Shown: piece by piece, positions 50,790-51,747 of the stretch
Position numbering within the stretch: position 1 is the first letter of the stretch
How the letters are laid out: each line of letters opens with the position of its first letter
Source of the DNA: Lachnoclostridium sp. UBA5725
GTDB lineage: Bacteria > Bacillota > Clostridia > Lachnospirales > Lachnospiraceae
Assembly (NCBI GenBank): GCA_002419585.1
Contig: DIGJ01000007.1
Coordinates: 1-51,747, forward strand
Direction: 5' to 3'
Length of the DNA stretch: 51,747 nt
Position numbers and translations under genes: made by a program
Notes under the pieces: generated by a model
What the model was told of the DNA's origin: nothing
The model's input: the letters and a program-made list of their open reading frames with translations, nothing else
The model's database searches: none

Positions 50790-51515
50790 ATGTTAAACAA
50801 CGTTATAAAAGCAGAAAATTTAAAATTAAAGGGAAATCCGGTATGGATTGCCTTTTTACTTCTTCCTGCTCTATCTGCACTCATTGGCACTTTGAATTTT
50901 ACATATAATCAGGGTGTTTTAAGTAATACATGGAATAGTCTTTGGTCACAACACACCCTGTTTCTTTGTTATTTCTTTATGCCAGCCTTGATTGGTACTT
51001 ATTGCGCCTACCTATGGCGAATGGAACACTTTAACCACAATCTAAATCTATTTATGACCGTACCTGTCCCACGCATCTACCTACTATTCGGAAAGTTAAT
51101 TACAACTGCTAAAATGGCATTTCTTTCAATTTCCTGGATTTTCTTACTCTTTATTGTCTGTGGGAAGATAGCACATATTACGGAACCCCTACCGATTACG
51201 CTGATCGAATGGTTTTTGTGCGGTCTGCTAGGATGTCTTTCCATATGCAGCCTTCAACTGTTCCTTTCCATGATCATCCGCTCCTTTTCGATTCCCGTTG
51301 GTATTTCCTTGCTAGGCGGTATTCTTGGACTTTTATTTACTACAAAAGGCTATGCCCTATACTGGCCTTATGCATTATTATCCTACGGAATGCGCGCCAA
51401 CAAACCAGGTATGCAAATTGAGTTACTTCCGTTTATTATGAGTTGCATTCTTTTTGTTTCCGTTTTCTTGATTTTGTCTTTACTCTTACTAAAACATAGG
51501 GACATTAAGGCATAA
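50790..51515 (+). CDS. ABC exporter permease (LanG-like)
   Basis: Membrane protein of 241 residues with six hydrophobic segments, similar in plan to the preceding permease. N-terminus MLNNVIKAENLKLKGNP and the loop RMEHFNHNLNLFMTVPVPR are typical of the LanG/BcrB-type partner. ATG 50790 follows GAGG at seven bases; longer frames have no ribosome binding site. It is separated from the first permease by 110 bases holding a hairpin and the 25-nt repeat, unusual for subunits expected in equal amount. The right-hand structured repeat element starts just after its stop codon. Confidence 0.85.
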   Translation: MLNNVIKAENLKLKGNPVWIAFLLLPALSALIGTLNFTYNQGVLSNTWNSLWSQHTLFLCYFFMPALIGTYCAYLWRMEHFNHNLNLFMTVPVPRIYLLFGKLITTAKMAFLSISWIFLLFIVCGKIAHITEPLPITLIEWFLCGLLGCLSICSLQLFLSMIIRSFSIPVGISLLGGILGLLFTTKGYALYWPYALLSYGMRANKPGMQIELLPFIMSCILFVSVFLILSLLLLKHRDIKA

Positions 51516-51747
51516 TAATTAAATTCTGTTTTATCGAAAGACGGACGCGAGTTTTTGTTGGGGAGTGAAGCCAGAATAGGCTGAGTATTTTAGTCTTTCT
51601 ACAATTTACACGGCTCCCATGCTAGGATTTTATATCAGTCGTATAAACATTCCACGTAACCTCAAAACATCGAGGAATTGGCTCTTAGGGGAGCCAATTC
51701 CTCGATTGAGTTTACGTTACATATAAGGCTGCTGAAAAACTACTGAT
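51516..51747 (+). repeat. Right copy of the structured repeat element
   Basis: Second copy of the element seen at 1-250. The core 51602-51663 is identical in reverse complement to 112-173. Conserved blocks before it include GACGGACGCG (51540-51549) and GGCTGAGT near 51589. After the core comes a copy-specific hairpin with a 16-bp perfect stem (51669-51684 with 51691-51706) and six-base loop, flanked by ACGTAAC and GTTAC. It reads in the same sense as the permease gene upstream. Confidence 0.75.

Noticed and set aside
1..51747. The whole window as a giant composite transposon bounded by inverted repeats
   Set aside because: The inverted 62-bp cores lie at both ends, but no transposase, integrase or target duplication is visible, the content is ordinary metabolism, and both copies are placed as 3' flanks of exporter genes.

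Overview
The window looks like a chromosomal segment of a low-GC Gram-positive anaerobe, most likely a Lachnospiraceae/Clostridium cluster XIV member related to the Lachnoclostridium phytofermentans group. The basis is the AT-rich sequence, AGGAGG-type ribosome binding sites, TTGACA-N17-TATAAT promoters, lipoprotein solute-binding proteins, DUF3021/LytTR pairs and a cell-bound GH5 glycosidase. The genus is inference. I see no rRNA, tRNA, CRISPR array, transposase, integrase or phage gene. Almost all genes lie on the minus strand.

Layout. 1-2.7 kb: a LytTR regulator, a DUF3021 membrane protein and a two-gene ABC exporter. 3.0-5.0 kb: a GH5 lipoprotein. 5.3-10.3 kb: a BMP-family nucleoside-type ABC importer whose leader resembles an attenuator. 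10.8-26.1 kb: a complete myo-inositol catabolic locus in two minus-strand transcription units. One is iolJ-iolC-iolA, divergent from an IolR-like regulator. The other is iolD-iolB-sugar ABC importer-iolG-iolE, followed by a chemoreceptor. Together they import inositol and carry it through scyllo-inosose, trihydroxycyclohexanedione, 5-deoxyglucuronate and the 2-deoxy-5-keto-gluconate phosphate to DHAP and malonate semialdehyde, then acetyl-CoA.

26.6-33.3 kb: an 8-oxoguanine deaminase-type amidohydrolase, a polar amino acid ABC importer, a GGDEF/HD-GYP protein and an iron alcohol dehydrogenase. 33.5-35.7 kb: a second DUF3021/LytTR module, downstream of a membrane-anchored alpha/beta hydrolase. 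35.9-39.8 kb: an acidic hypothetical protein, a cytidylate kinase-like protein and a second amino acid ABC importer driven by a perfect consensus promoter.

39.9-46.3 kb: an unassigned catabolic cluster (MFS transporter, duplicated class II aldolase, GSAM-like aminotransferase, TetR regulator, FGGY kinase) with twin operator-like repeats between the divergent arms. 46.3-51.5 kb: a small membrane protein, a two-component system and a divergent LanFEG/BcrAB-type ABC exporter.

The most unusual signals are non-coding. A structured element with a 62-bp identical core occurs at both ends of the window, in opposite orientation, each copy just downstream of an ABC exporter permease and beside a copy-specific hairpin. 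The two LytTR modules share an operator with 20-bp periodicity at the same distance from the -35 box. The nucleoside importer leader is a repeat-filled stem ending in U8. A 25-nt repeat supplies the translation start region of two unrelated genes.
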